Numbered from the stretch's first letter, positions 17,869-27,323 are shown. The stretch: DNA of 63,038 bases from Flavobacteriales bacterium UBA4110 (GCA_002383165.1 DFXK01000010.1:2296-65333); one strand, 5' to 3'. Notes: generated by a model from the sequence alone, not told the origin. Numbers and translations: made by a program.

Positions 17869-17872
17869 TTGT

Positions 17873-18622
17873 ATGAAAACAGTAATTATAGGTTCGGGAA
17901 ACGTAGCTTATCATTTAGCAAAAGCTTTTACTCAAAACAAATTAGAAGTCAGTCAAATCTTTGGACGAAATCAAATTGAATTAAAAAAGATTTCAGAAGA
18001 ATTCAACATTCCTTTTTCGACAGAAAAATTGGAAGATGCAGATTTTTATTTGATTTCTGTTTCAGATTCTTCGGTTGAACAAGTTTCAGATTTAATCAAA
18101 AATGAAAAAGCTTTAGTTGCTCATACTTCCGGTTCTCTTCCACTAGAAATCCTGAAAGGCAATTACAGAAAAGCGAGTTTTTATCCTTTGCAGACTTTTT
18201 CCAAAACCAAAAACCTGGATTATTCCAAAATTCCTTTTTTCATTGAGGCCGAAAATCAGATTGATGAAAAATCATTATTTGAATTGGCTTCAATCATTTC
18301 CGAAAATGTTGAAACTTCGGATTACGAAAGACGAAAATACATCCACTTGACGGCTGTTTTTGCCTGCAATTTTGTGAATCATCTTTTCGCCAGAGCTAAA
18401 GAAATTTCAGATTCGCAGGATTTAGATTTTAATTATTTCATTCCCTTGATTGATGAAACTGTGGAGAAAATTCATCATCTGGAACCAAAATCTGCACAAA
18501 CAGGACCAGCCGTAAGAGGCGACCAAAGAGTTCTGAAACTCCACGAAGACTTGATTACCGATAAAGAACATTTGAAAATATATCAGTTGATGAATGAATC
18601 GATAAAAAAAATGTATCAATAA
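17873..18622 (+). CDS. Rossmann-like and DUF2520 domain protein
   Basis: 249 residues. The N-terminal NAD(P)-binding fold has GSGNVA (7-12) and 'AKAFTQNKLEVSQIFGR'. The C-terminal helical DUF2520 part contains 'GPAVRGDQRVLKLHEDL'. The layout resembles ketopantoate and F420-dependent NADP oxidoreductases, with a ProC-like two-domain arrangement. The substrate is not known. Divergent from the ECF sigma operon. Confidence 0.88.
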   Translation: MKTVIIGSGNVAYHLAKAFTQNKLEVSQIFGRNQIELKKISEEFNIPFSTEKLEDADFYLISVSDSSVEQVSDLIKNEKALVAHTSGSLPLEILKGNYRKASFYPLQTFSKTKNLDYSKIPFFIEAENQIDEKSLFELASIISENVETSDYERRKYIHLTAVFACNFVNHLFARAKEISDSQDLDFNYFIPLIDETVEKIHHLEPKSAQTGPAVRGDQRVLKLHEDLITDKEHLKIYQLMNESIKKMYQ

Positions 18623-18679
18623 TTCTGTAACATTTTTCAGAATCTTGCACTAATTAGTCATAAACAAAAAAATAAAAGT

Positions 18680-19576
18680 ATGAAATCTCTCAAAAAATTA
18701 GTCATTCTTCCTTTGTTATTATTAGGATTAATGGTTTCTGCACAAGAAACAGCCAACCGTTTCTTTTATGAATTAACATATAAACCCAAAAAGGATTCTG
18801 CAAGATTGGACAAAGTAATGACTACGCTTGACATTGCTAAAGACAAGTCGATCTATCAGGATTTTACTCTTCCTGCACAAGATTCTATCATCAAATCTGC
18901 GGTTGAAGAAATGGAGAAGACCAAAACTTTCAAGGATATGTCTAAAATGATAAAATGGCCTAAGTTCTCTTACAAAATCTACAAAATATATCCCGCAATG
19001 ACGGAAATGTACGTGGACAGAATCAGCAGAAATCTTTTTGCTTATGAAGAAAACATCAAATTCGACTGGAAAATCTGGGCTGACAAAGAAAAAATAGGAA
19101 CTTATAGCACTCAAAAAGCTACGACGGAATTTGGCGGAAGACAATGGACAGCTTGGTTCTCCACCGATATTCCTTTTCAGGACGGGCCTTATAAATTTTA
19201 TGGATTACCCGGACTAATTGTTAAAATCGAAGATAGCGAGAAGAATTATTCCTGGTTACTTTCTGGAAACAAAACAGTAAAAGATTGGAAAGAATTTACT
19301 TATGCTGAGGAAATTAATGCAAAATACGGGATGAGCAACGAGAAAAAGACAATTGCTAAAGACAAGTTTGAGAAATCTTATGCCGCTTTCAAGCAAGATC
19401 CGATGGCAGAAGCGAGAACTCAAATCCCACAAAATATGCTTTCCATGAAAATGCCGGGAAGCGACCTTACCATTGGAGAAATGCTGAAGAATCAAGAAAA
19501 AATGCTCAACGACTTCTTCAAATCTACAGACAACCCAATAGAAATACCCCAGACTACAGATAAAAAGAAAAAATAA
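18680..19576 (+). CDS. GLPGLI family secreted protein
   Basis: 298 residues. A signal peptide (1-21, ending VSAQ) is followed by a beta-rich domain carrying the name-giving motif 'FYGLPGLIVKIED' near residue 175. Such proteins are common and multi-copy in Flavobacteriia, with unproven function; some are encoded beside TonB-dependent receptors. This one is not. The C-terminus is lysine-rich. A strong terminator follows immediately. Confidence 0.9.
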   Translation: MKSLKKLVILPLLLLGLMVSAQETANRFFYELTYKPKKDSARLDKVMTTLDIAKDKSIYQDFTLPAQDSIIKSAVEEMEKTKTFKDMSKMIKWPKFSYKIYKIYPAMTEMYVDRISRNLFAYEENIKFDWKIWADKEKIGTYSTQKATTEFGGRQWTAWFSTDIPFQDGPYKFYGLPGLIVKIEDSEKNYSWLLSGNKTVKDWKEFTYAEEINAKYGMSNEKKTIAKDKFEKSYAAFKQDPMAEARTQIPQNMLSMKMPGSDLTIGEMLKNQEKMLNDFFKSTDNPIEIPQTTDKKKK

Positions 19577-19580
19577 AGCA

Positions 19581-19605
19581 ACCGGGAAATATCCCGGTTT
19601 TTTTT
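19581..19605 (+). terminator. intrinsic terminator of the GLPGLI gene
   Basis: Arms ACCGGGA (19581-19587) and TCCCGGT (19592-19598), followed by eight T residues. Confidence 0.9.
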
Positions 19606-19644
19606 ACGTGATAAATATCTTATTTAGATTTATTTAAAATAAGC

Positions 19645-19652
19645 TATCTTTG
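19645..19652 (+). promoter_or_regulatory. -7 box (TATCTTTG) for the feo operon
   Basis: An exact TAnnTTTG match 20 bases upstream of the proposed feoA TTG start. No clear Fur-like palindrome is visible between the terminator at 19605 and the gene. Confidence 0.6.
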
Positions 19653-19672
19653 TATTCCAAAATTTTTAAGTC

Positions 19673-19927
19673 TTGCAAAAAAAGCACATTGATAAGCTCT
19701 GTTGTTTTCCGAAAAATAAATACGGAAAAATCATTGGCTATGACAATGATAATCTTCAGATGCCGACAAAAATAATTGAGATGGGACTGCTTCCCGAAAC
19801 CAGTTTCAAAATCCTTTATCAGGCTCCCTTTGGTGGACCGCTTTACATTGAGTACGGCTCTGAGAAAACCAGAATTGCCCTAAGAGAAGCAGAAGCAAGA
19901 TTCATACAGGTAGAAGTAGCAGAATGA
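19673..19927 (+). CDS. feoA: FeoA family ferrous-iron transport accessory protein
   Basis: 84 residues with the small SH3-like FeoA fold: 'KIIGYDND', 'EMGLLPETSFKILYQAPFGGPLYIEYG', then 'IALREAEARFIQVE'. The TTG start at 19673 is chosen because the first ATG (codon 30) would remove the first strand of the domain. FeoA is a cytoplasmic partner of the FeoB pump. Its stop overlaps the feoB start (ATGA), so translation is coupled. Confidence 0.88.
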   Translation: MQKKHIDKLCCFPKNKYGKIIGYDNDNLQMPTKIIEMGLLPETSFKILYQAPFGGPLYIEYGSEKTRIALREAEARFIQVEVAE

Positions 19928-21960
19928 TGCATAAGAAAGCAAAACAGCAGATTTTACTGGTAGGAAATCCGAATGTAGGAAAGTCCACACTTTTTAATAT
20001 CCTTTGCAACAAAAAGCAAAAAACGGGTAATTATGCCGGGGTTACTGTTGCCAGCCACTCCGGAAATTATGTTTACAAAGACGAGGAAGTCGAAGTAGTA
20101 GATTTGCCCGGCTCGTACAGCATCTACCCCACTTCCGAAGACGAAGCTATTTTTTCAAGATACCTGATTCAGGAGCAGGAAAATTATTCGGGCGTTGTTT
20201 ACATTGCGGACGCCATCAATATGAGAAGAAGTCTGCTTCTTTTCCAGCAGATTCAGGATCTGGGAATATCTGCGATAATGGTTGTGAATCAGATTGACGA
20301 AGCAGAAAAACGTGGCATCACCATTGACACAAAAAAATTATCCGAGCTACTGAATATTCCGGTATTTGAAACCAATGCCAAACAAAATCTGGGAATAGAA
20401 TCTGTCCGCGAAGCGGTTTTTACAAATCAGTTTAAAGTTTCCGACAATAATTCTTTCGAAATTCCGCTGGAGCAAAAAGCTCTGGTTTACAAGGTTTCAT
20501 CTAATACTTCGGAAAAAAATCTATACAAAATCTGGACACTTCTGGCCGCAGATACTTATCTCGGAAAAATTGAAAACATCCACGAGATTATTACTCAGGA
20601 AGATTCAAAATGCAGTGTTCCAAAACGTTTACAAATAACGGAAACTGTAAGACGTTATCAGAATATTGATAAAATCACAGCTCAGATTACTGAAAAAAAA
20701 CCTCAATTAAAAGAATTGCTGACAGAAAAATTGGACAAGGTTTTGGTCCATAAATTCTGGGGTTACATTATTTTTCTTCTAATTTTATTATTGATCTTCC
20801 AAAGTGTTTTTTTCCTTGCCGAATATCCAATGACTTGGATTGAAGATTTCTTCACTTGGTTATCCGCATTTGCAGGCGAGCATCTACCGGAAGGGCCAAT
20901 CAATTCTTTGGTTTCCAGCGGAATCATTCCCGGAATTGGTGGGATTTTAGTTTTTGCACCACAAATCGGAATTCTTTTGTATTTCCTTTATCTTTTGGAA
21001 GATTCGGGATATATGGCAAGAGTTGTTTTCCTGATGGACAGAATGCTGAGACCTTTTGGATTGAATGGAAAAAGTATCGTTCCGTTAGTTTCCGGAACAG
21101 CTTGTGCCATTCCTGCGATTATGTCCACCAGAAACATCGAAAACGTTAAAGAAAGATTGATTACAATTCTTGTAACGCCTTTTATGACGTGTTCTGCTAG
21201 ACTTCCAATTTATAGTATTATTATCGGATTGATTATTCCTGACGAAAATTTTTATGGAATCAAATACAGAGCAATCGCCTTAATGATAATGTATTTGATT
21301 GGATTTTTGACGGCTTTATTTTCATCATTTATATTGAAAAGTTTCATCAAAACCAAAATCAAGAGTTTTTTGGTAATGGATTTGCCAACTTACAAAATGC
21401 CATTGTTCGGATATGATTTCAAATTGGTTTTGGGTAAAGTCTGGGAATTTATTTCTGGAGCCGGAAAAGTAATTTTTACAGTAAGTATTATTCTTTGGGC
21501 TTTGAGCTATTTTGGTCCGCCGCAGCATAAAGATGAAATTTTGGCAACAGATTCTTCGCTTGACCATTCCTATCTTGGAAGAATTGGTAGAACCATGGAA
21601 CCAGCAATTGCGCCACTCGGTTACGATTGGAAAATGGGCATCGGAATCCTGACAAGTTTTGCAGCGAGAGAGGTTTTCGTAGGAACATTATCAACACTTT
21701 ACAGTTTGGATGATGAAGCACCAGAAGGAAAACTCATCGAAAAAATGAGATTAGATGTTCATCCCAATGGCGAAAAAGTATTCAGTTTTGCAACCGGTGT
21801 TTCGATTTTACTTTTTTATGCTTTTGCGATGCAATGTATTTCTACCATTGCGGTTGTTTACAGAGAAACAAAAAGTTTGAAATGGACAATGTTACAAACC
21901 GTTTCAATGACATTGTTGGCATACTTTTCGGCATTCATTGTTTATCAGATTCTAAAATAA
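19924..21960 (+). CDS. feoB: ferrous iron transporter FeoB
   Basis: 678 residues. The N-terminal G domain has the P-loop GNPNVGKST (13-21), G3 'DLPGSYS', and G4 as NQID rather than NKxD, which still fits NxxD. A helical spacer follows, then the membrane domain with two Gate regions ('VPLVSGTACAIPAIMSTR', 'MTCSARLPIYSIII') where Cys residues line the Fe(II) path. It imports ferrous iron across the inner membrane. Two ATGs (19924, 19927) are possible. Between feoA and a small Cys-rich gene in one operon. Confidence 0.97.
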   Translation: MMHKKAKQQILLVGNPNVGKSTLFNILCNKKQKTGNYAGVTVASHSGNYVYKDEEVEVVDLPGSYSIYPTSEDEAIFSRYLIQEQENYSGVVYIADAINMRRSLLLFQQIQDLGISAIMVVNQIDEAEKRGITIDTKKLSELLNIPVFETNAKQNLGIESVREAVFTNQFKVSDNNSFEIPLEQKALVYKVSSNTSEKNLYKIWTLLAADTYLGKIENIHEIITQEDSKCSVPKRLQITETVRRYQNIDKITAQITEKKPQLKELLTEKLDKVLVHKFWGYIIFLLILLLIFQSVFFLAEYPMTWIEDFFTWLSAFAGEHLPEGPINSLVSSGIIPGIGGILVFAPQIGILLYFLYLLEDSGYMARVVFLMDRMLRPFGLNGKSIVPLVSGTACAIPAIMSTRNIENVKERLITILVTPFMTCSARLPIYSIIIGLIIPDENFYGIKYRAIALMIMYLIGFLTALFSSFILKSFIKTKIKSFLVMDLPTYKMPLFGYDFKLVLGKVWEFISGAGKVIFTVSIILWALSYFGPPQHKDEILATDSSLDHSYLGRIGRTMEPAIAPLGYDWKMGIGILTSFAAREVFVGTLSTLYSLDDEAPEGKLIEKMRLDVHPNGEKVFSFATGVSILLFYAFAMQCISTIAVVYRETKSLKWTMLQTVSMTLLAYFSAFIVYQILK

Positions 21961-21990
21961 ATTTTACCCAACCCTAAAGGGAAAAACATT

Positions 21991-22134
21991 ATGGATAATT
22001 CATTAACAATACAATACATCATCGCTGGACTTTTGGTTCTAGCGGCAGTTTATGCAATTGTCAGAAAAATAACAAAAACATTTTCTAAGAAAGACAATGG
22101 GAAGAACTGCGGGCCTGATTGTGGGTGTTCTTAA
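21991..22134 (+). CDS. FeoB-associated Cys-rich membrane protein
   Basis: 47 residues, found by translating the gap after feoB. One membrane span (about 8-25, 'IIAGLLVLAAVYAIV') precedes a basic stretch and a C-terminal Cys cluster ending 'KNCGPDCGCS'. It begins 31 bases after the feoB stop. Small proteins of this kind are known next to feoB in many Bacteroidota and Firmicutes and may act as a FeoC-like partner or bind iron. Function is inferred from position and cysteines. Confidence 0.88.
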   Translation: MDNSLTIQYIIAGLLVLAAVYAIVRKITKTFSKKDNGKNCGPDCGCS

Positions 22135-22188
22135 AGTAATATTGTTAATATAAAATAGTTTTATTTTCTAACGGAAATGATATTATCG

Positions 22189-22196
22189 TATTTTTG
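22189..22196 (+). promoter_or_regulatory. -7 box (TATTTTTG) for glmM
   Basis: An exact TAnnTTTG match 22 bases upstream of the ATG at 22218. A TTG in frame at 22194 lies inside the box and so cannot be the start. Confidence 0.6.
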
Positions 22197-22217
22197 TCAA
22201 ACCTTAAAAATAAGAAC

Positions 22218-23600
22218 ATGTCTTTAATAAAATCAATCTCAGGAATACGAGGAACCATTGGCGGAAAAGTCAATGATAACTTGACGCCGCTTGATGTTGT
22301 AAAATTTGCTTCGGCATTCGGAACTTGGCTTCAGAATAATAAAAATAAAAAAGATTTAACCTTAGTTATTGGAAGAGATGCAAGAATCTCTGGTCAAATG
22401 GTTTCTTCTTTGGTTACTGCAACTTTGCAGGGTCTTGGAATCAATGTTGTTGATTTGGGGCTTTCCACAACACCAACTGTTGAAGTGATGGTTCCTGAAC
22501 TGAATGCGGATGGCGGAATTATCCTAACCGCTTCTCATAATCCAAAACAATGGAATGCCCTAAAATTATTGAATGACAAAGGCGAATTCATCAGCGGAGA
22601 AAATGGTGCAGAAGTTCTGACCTTGGCGGAAAATGAAGATTTCAATTATGCGGAGGTTGATAATTTAGGAAAATATGAAACCAGAGAAGATGGTTTTGAT
22701 ATTCATATTGAGAAGATTTTGAAATTACCAACGGTTGATGTTGAAGCGATAAAAGCTAAGAAATTCAAAGTAGTCTTGGATGCGGTTAACTCTACTGGAG
22801 GGATTTCTATTCCACCACTTTTGGAGAAATTGGGCGTGGAAGTTGTGAAGTTATACTGCGAACCAACAGGACATTTCCCACACAATCCTGAGCCTTTGAA
22901 AGAACACCTTGGAGACATCTGCGAATTGGTTAAAAAAGAAGGCGCAGATATGGGAATCGTAGTGGATCCAGATGTTGACAGATTAGCTTTGATTGATGAA
23001 AAAGGCGAAATGTTTGGCGAAGAATACACTTTGGTTGCCGTTGCAGATTACCTTTTGAAAAATAAAAAAGGAGCTGCTATTTCCAATCTTTCATCAAGCC
23101 GAGCTTTGAGAGATGTTGCGAAAAACTTAGATTCAGAATATTTTGCAAGTGCTGTTGGAGAAGTGAATGTTGTTAATCTAATGAAAGAAAAAAATGCCGT
23201 AATTGGTGGTGAAGGAAACGGTGGAATCATCTATCCAGAATTGCATTACGGACGTGATTCTTTGGTTGGCGTTGCTTTGTTCTTGACTCATTTAGCCAAA
23301 GAAAACAAAACGGTTTCTGAACTGAGAGCTACTTATCCGGCTTACTTTATGGGTAAAAAGAAAATTGAATTAACGCCGGAAATTGATGTTGATGCTTTGC
23401 TTGTAAAAGTTCAGGACGAATTTAAAAACGAAGAAATTTCGACCGTTGATGGCGTAAAAATCGATTTTGCTGAAAACTGGGTTCACTTGAGAAAATCTAA
23501 TACAGAACCGATTATCAGGATTTATACAGAAGCTTTTTCTCAGGAAGAAGCCGATAAATTGGGCGATGATATGATTGCGAAAATCAGAAGTTTGATATAA
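22218..23600 (+). CDS. glmM: phosphoglucosamine mutase
   Basis: 460 residues from the ATG at 22218. Alpha-D-phosphohexomutase domains in order: N-terminal 'SGIRGTIGG', the active-site serine loop TASHNPK (phosphoserine about residue 106), the metal loop 'DPDVDRLALID', the sugar loop 'GEGNGGIIYP', and the C-terminal phosphate loop 'RKSNTEPIIRIY'. It converts glucosamine-6-P to glucosamine-1-P for peptidoglycan and lipid A. A phosphomannomutase role is a less likely alternative. Own promoter and terminator. Confidence 0.9.
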   Translation: MSLIKSISGIRGTIGGKVNDNLTPLDVVKFASAFGTWLQNNKNKKDLTLVIGRDARISGQMVSSLVTATLQGLGINVVDLGLSTTPTVEVMVPELNADGGIILTASHNPKQWNALKLLNDKGEFISGENGAEVLTLAENEDFNYAEVDNLGKYETREDGFDIHIEKILKLPTVDVEAIKAKKFKVVLDAVNSTGGISIPPLLEKLGVEVVKLYCEPTGHFPHNPEPLKEHLGDICELVKKEGADMGIVVDPDVDRLALIDEKGEMFGEEYTLVAVADYLLKNKKGAAISNLSSSRALRDVAKNLDSEYFASAVGEVNVVNLMKEKNAVIGGEGNGGIIYPELHYGRDSLVGVALFLTHLAKENKTVSELRATYPAYFMGKKKIELTPEIDVDALLVKVQDEFKNEEISTVDGVKIDFAENWVHLRKSNTEPIIRIYTEAFSQEEADKLGDDMIAKIRSLI

Positions 23601-23604
23601 AATT

Positions 23605-23633
23605 AAAGGAAGCAAATTTTGCTTCCTTTTTTG
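23605..23633 (+). terminator. intrinsic terminator of glmM
   Basis: Arms AAAGGAAGCAAA and TTTGCTTCCTTT, with a T6 tail, directly after the stop. It may also end the convergent MFS gene. Confidence 0.88.
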
Positions 23634-23656
23634 TTATGTATTATTTCTAAAAATTA

Positions 23657-24892
23657 TTAATACTCCATCTTCCTCAACTTTTTAGAAGTCGCTCCGATAA
23701 ACAACGCTGTCAAAACCGTCATTGTTCCACCAAATACTACAGAACGCACAACGCCCATCAGTTTGGCGGTTAATCCACTTTCAAATTGTCCCAGTTCGTT
23801 GCTGGACATAATGAAAATCGAATTCACGCTCAGAACTCTTCCTCGGATTTCTTCAGGTGTTTTCAACTGAACAATTGTTCCTCTGATGACCACACTTATT
23901 CCGTCCAGCATTCCGCTCAGAACCAAGAATCCAAAAGACAACCAATATAATTTGGACAATCCGAACCCAATAATACAAAGACCAAAACCTGTAGCCACAC
24001 AAAGCAAAATCTTACCTTGATTTTTCTTTAATGGAACTAACGAAAGCGTAATTATAATCAACATCGAACCAATATCCGACGCTGCGTTCAGAAGACCAAA
24101 ACCTTCTGAACCAACTTTCAGAATATCGCTTGCAAAAACCGGAATCATCGCCACCGCTCCACCAAAAAGAACGGCAAACATATCCAACATTTGAGCACCA
24201 AGAATTTCTTTAGTTCTATAGATATAAGCCAAACCTTCCTTCATACTTTCGAAAACTTTTACGTCTTTTTTCTTATTCTCAGACTGTTGTTTATTGACGG
24301 TCCAGAAAAACAAAGAAGCAATGGCCATACTCGATATAATCACAACCAAAGTCCATTTGATACTAATCAAAGCAATCAAAAATCCACCTAAAGCGTGACC
24401 AGAAACCGATGCGATCAGATATGTTGCCTGATTCAGCGTCACAGCATAAGGCAGATTTTCTTGTTTTACAATTCTAGGAATCATCGCAGGAACAAGCGGC
24501 CCGAGAAAAGAACGGCAGATTCCTGTAAAGAAAATCACAGCATAAATAAAATAAGTAATCTCGTGGCCTGTAAAATGCATCCTATGCCCAAAAAAAGCCG
24601 GAATCAAAAGCAAACTTATCAGAATCACATAAGCATAATTACAAATCAAAAGCAGTTTTTTCTTCTCATTCATATCGATAATATGACCGGCATAAAGCGC
24701 GCAAGAAACTGCCGGAATTACTTCAGAAAGACCAATCAAACCAATGGAAAAAGGATCTTTTGTCAACTGATACACCCACCAACCAAGCAAGGTTGCGAGC
24801 ATCCTGAAAGCGATGATAAGAAAAAATCTTCCTGTAAGAAGATGACGAAATTCTATATTTTTTAAAACTCGAAGTGGTGTAAAAGAAATCAT
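23657..24892 (-). CDS. MFS transporter (probable efflux)
   Basis: 411 residues from the ATG at 24892. The frame stays open nine codons further to 24919, but that extension runs over the -7 box, so the shorter start is better. It has about 12 membrane spans. A loop with 'DMNEKKKLLLICN' after span 2 is the MFS motif A position, and 'RSFLGPLVPAMIPRIV' follows later. The general pattern is that of the enterobactin/macrolide exporter (EntS/MefA-like) branch. Substrate unknown. Confidence 0.85.
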   Translation of the reverse strand: MISFTPLRVLKNIEFRHLLTGRFFLIIAFRMLATLLGWWVYQLTKDPFSIGLIGLSEVIPAVSCALYAGHIIDMNEKKKLLLICNYAYVILISLLLIPAFFGHRMHFTGHEITYFIYAVIFFTGICRSFLGPLVPAMIPRIVKQENLPYAVTLNQATYLIASVSGHALGGFLIALISIKWTLVVIISSMAIASLFFWTVNKQQSENKKKDVKVFESMKEGLAYIYRTKEILGAQMLDMFAVLFGGAVAMIPVFASDILKVGSEGFGLLNAASDIGSMLIIITLSLVPLKKNQGKILLCVATGFGLCIIGFGLSKLYWLSFGFLVLSGMLDGISVVIRGTIVQLKTPEEIRGRVLSVNSIFIMSSNELGQFESGLTAKLMGVVRSVVFGGTMTVLTALFIGATSKKLRKMEY

Positions 24893-24896
24893 TATA

Positions 24897-24904
24897 CAAA
24901 AGTA
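24897..24904 (-). promoter_or_regulatory. -7 box (TACTTTTG) for the MFS gene
   Basis: An exact TAnnTTTG match on the minus strand, four bases before the ATG. This fixes the start and suggests a leaderless mRNA. Confidence 0.6.
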
Positions 24905-24953
24905 CTCGTTGTACACCAATTACTTCCACATAAAGCCATAATTTTTTAGGAGC

Positions 24954-26462
24954 TTAATCCCGCTGCAATCTAAACTCAGACAAAAAATCGCCGATTTTTC
25001 TATCATTTGCCAAGCGCGGAATTTTATTTTGACCACCTAATTTCCCTTCAGATTTAGCATAATCCTGAAAAGCATTTTTTTTAAGTTTCGTAATAACCAG
25101 CGGTTGCAGAATATTTCCGGAAATCAAATCATCGTAATAAGTATTCCGTTGTCTGAGTTGTAAATCCAGTTCAGATTTGAAAGCCTCAAAATTCTCAGGC
25201 TCTTTTTCAAACTCGATGAACCATTCGTGGTAAGGCAATCCTTCCGTTGGATTAACTTCTGGTGCGAGATGAAATTCTGTAATCTGAGCAGGAAATTTTT
25301 CAACCGTAGCTTTCAAAGCTTCTTCCACCTCAAAAGCAATCACGTGTTCGCCAAAAGCGGAAGTGAAATGTTTTGTTCTTCCGGAAACTAAAATACGGTA
25401 AGGATTTTTATCAATGAATCTTACAACATCTCCAATGGAATAGGCCCAAAGTCCTGAATTAGTGGTTAGAATCAACGCATAATCTTTATTAAGTTCAACC
25501 TCTTTTAATGTCAATCTTTCTGCATTTGGTTTACCGTATTGTTCGAGTGGAATAAATTCGTAGAAAATCCCGTGGTTGGTTAATAGTAATAATCCATCTT
25601 TTGTATAATCATCCTGAAATGCAAAGAAACCTTCCGAAGCTGGAAAAGTCTGAACAATATCGACAGGTTTCCCCAGCAATTCATTCATCTTCTCACGATA
25701 AGGTTCGTAGTTAACTCCGCCCGTAATGATTAATTGAAGATTTGGAAAAATCTGTGTGATTTTTTTGTGATGTCTGTCAATCAGTTTTTCAAAGTACATT
25801 ATCAACCAAGGTGGGATTCCGGAAATCAAAGTCATATTTTCATTCTCGGTTTCTTCTACTATTTTATCAACTTTGGTTTCCCAATCTTCGATGCAGTTGG
25901 TTTCCCAGCTTGGCAGTCTGTTTTTCTGAAGGTAATTTGGAATGTGATGCGCAACAATTCCTGAAAGTCTTCCCGTCTTTACACCATTTATTTCTTCCAA
26001 TTCCGGAGAACCTTGCAAGAAAATCATTTTTCCACCAACAAAATCTGCATTATTTTTTTTCTCGATGTAATGAAAAATCGCACTTTGTGCTGCTGCGATC
26101 TGAAAAGGCATTGCTTCTTTGGAAATGGGAATATATTTGGCGCCAGAAGTTGTTCCGGAAGTTTTTGCGAAATATTCTGGCAGATCCGGCCAAAGGATTT
26201 TGGATTGTCCTTTTTTGACTTTCTCGATATAAGGTTTTAAATCTTCATAATCTGCAACAGGAACATTCTTTTGGAAATCATCAATTGATTTTATGGATTC
26301 AAATTGATGTTCTCTTCCAAATAATGTTTTCTCCGCTGTTTTGACTAAATCTAAAAGCAATTCTTGCTGATTCTGAATCGCATTGCTTTTAAACCGCTTG
26401 GATTTTTCGGTATGTTTTTTTGCCCAAATAAGAGCAATATTTTTCTTGATGAAATTTAGCAT
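24954..26462 (-). CDS. GH3 family (auxin-responsive GH3-like) acyl-adenylating enzyme
   Basis: 502 residues. The ATP/AMP motif 'FAKTSGTTSGAKYIPIS' near 108-124 and 'LTTNSGLWAYSIGDVVRF' near 335 mark the GH3 branch of the ANL superfamily, whose plant members conjugate acyl acids to amino acids. Bacterial members are common in Bacteroidota and their substrates are unknown. No carrier protein or synthase gene is adjacent. It stands alone, with a -7 box 20 bases before the ATG. Confidence 0.88.
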   Translation of the reverse strand: MLNFIKKNIALIWAKKHTEKSKRFKSNAIQNQQELLLDLVKTAEKTLFGREHQFESIKSIDDFQKNVPVADYEDLKPYIEKVKKGQSKILWPDLPEYFAKTSGTTSGAKYIPISKEAMPFQIAAAQSAIFHYIEKKNNADFVGGKMIFLQGSPELEEINGVKTGRLSGIVAHHIPNYLQKNRLPSWETNCIEDWETKVDKIVEETENENMTLISGIPPWLIMYFEKLIDRHHKKITQIFPNLQLIITGGVNYEPYREKMNELLGKPVDIVQTFPASEGFFAFQDDYTKDGLLLLTNHGIFYEFIPLEQYGKPNAERLTLKEVELNKDYALILTTNSGLWAYSIGDVVRFIDKNPYRILVSGRTKHFTSAFGEHVIAFEVEEALKATVEKFPAQITEFHLAPEVNPTEGLPYHEWFIEFEKEPENFEAFKSELDLQLRQRNTYYDDLISGNILQPLVITKLKKNAFQDYAKSEGKLGGQNKIPRLANDRKIGDFLSEFRLQRD

Positions 26463-26481
26463 GGATTAAATTTTCAATTGT

Positions 26482-26489
26482 CAAATTTA
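26482..26489 (-). promoter_or_regulatory. -7 box (TAAATTTG) for the GH3-like gene
   Basis: An exact TAnnTTTG match on the minus strand, 20 bases upstream of the ATG at 26462. Confidence 0.55.
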
Positions 26490-26713
26490 GAAGTAATCTT
26501 TTATATAAGGAGATTTTAGCAATTTTATTTTGAACACAATATTCACAAAGATTCTTTTTATATCAAAATGTTTTAAGGTTCACAATGGCGCTTCGCATAG
26601 ATAAGTTGGGATAACAAATATTGTTTTTTTTATATTGAAAGTTTGTTTTATGTTGACTATGCAGCCCGACTTGAGCGGAAATCCTTTTTACGCAACGAAG
26701 TGAAGTGAAAATA

Positions 26714-26795
26714 TTGACTTCGTCGAACCACTTCGTTAGGTTTGGGAGCGGAAGGCGGATTAAGCTGCCCAAATCTTTAGATTCGACGAAGTCAA
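26714..26795. repeat. intergenic inverted-repeat element, copy A
   Basis: Perfect 14-base inverted ends TTGACTTCGTCGAA (26714-26727) and TTCGACGAAGTCAA (26782-26795) flank a GC-richer core of 54 bases. The left end plus core recur at 32471. The rest of the 437-base gap before rplU holds no credible gene. A 69-codon minus frame across the element is not protein-like. Confidence 0.7.
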
Positions 26796-26837
26796 ATAAA
26801 TATTAATAATCAGAAGGTTAAATATTTAGGAATTGTA

Positions 26838-26868
26838 TTGTGTTTTTTAAATAAATTGTTTACTTTTG
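26838..26868 (+). promoter_or_regulatory. promoter of rplU-rpmA
   Basis: The -7 box TACTTTTG (26861-26868) lies 20 bases after a TTG (26838-26840), which fits the Bacteroidota -33/-7 spacing. The leader to the rplU ATG is about 27 bases. Confidence 0.7.
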
Positions 26869-26899
26869 CACCTCGAATAATTATAAAAATTTATAAACA

Positions 26900-27295
26900 A
26901 TGTTTGCAATTGTAGAAATAGCAGGGCTTCAATACAAAGTTGAGCAAAACCAAAAGTTGTTTGTGAACCGTTTGAAAGGAGATAAAGGAGCAAAAGTTTC
27001 TTTTGACAAAGTTCTTCTTACCGTAAATGGTGCAGTAACTGTAGGTGCCCCGGCTGTAAGCGGTATCACCGTAGATGTAGAAATTCTTGACCACGTTCAA
27101 GCTGACAAAGTAATCGTTTTCAAAAAGAAAAGAAGAAAAGGTTATACTAAGAAAAATGGTCACAGACAGCAATTAACTCAAATTTTGGTAACTGGTATTA
27201 CTGGATTTGACGGTGCGAAAAAAGAGGCTAAAAAAGCTGCTCCTAAAAAAGCTGCTAAAGCTGAAGTAACAGAAACCAGCGAATCTGCTGAATAA
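26900..27295 (+). CDS. rplU: 50S ribosomal protein L21
   Basis: 131 residues. It begins 'MFAIVEIAGLQYKVEQNQKLFVN' and holds the L21 signature 'FKKKRRKGYTKKNGHRQQLTQI' region near 75-95. The last ~30 residues are an Ala/Lys-rich tail beyond the usual ~103-residue E. coli protein, common in Flavobacteriia. Binds 23S rRNA in the large subunit. Followed by rpmA after 28 bases, the near-universal pair. Confidence 0.98.
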   Translation: MFAIVEIAGLQYKVEQNQKLFVNRLKGDKGAKVSFDKVLLTVNGAVTVGAPAVSGITVDVEILDHVQADKVIVFKKKRRKGYTKKNGHRQQLTQILVTGITGFDGAKKEAKKAAPKKAAKAEVTETSESAE

Positions 27296-27323
27296 TTTTT
27301 AATCCAAAAAAGCTTAAAATAAG

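Noticed and set aside
24893..24919. Nine-codon N-terminal extension of the MFS gene
   Set aside because: The extension contains the -7 box; the ATG at 24892 follows it.
26563..26772. 69-codon minus-strand frame before rplU
   Set aside because: It runs across the inverted-repeat element and has no protein-like composition.
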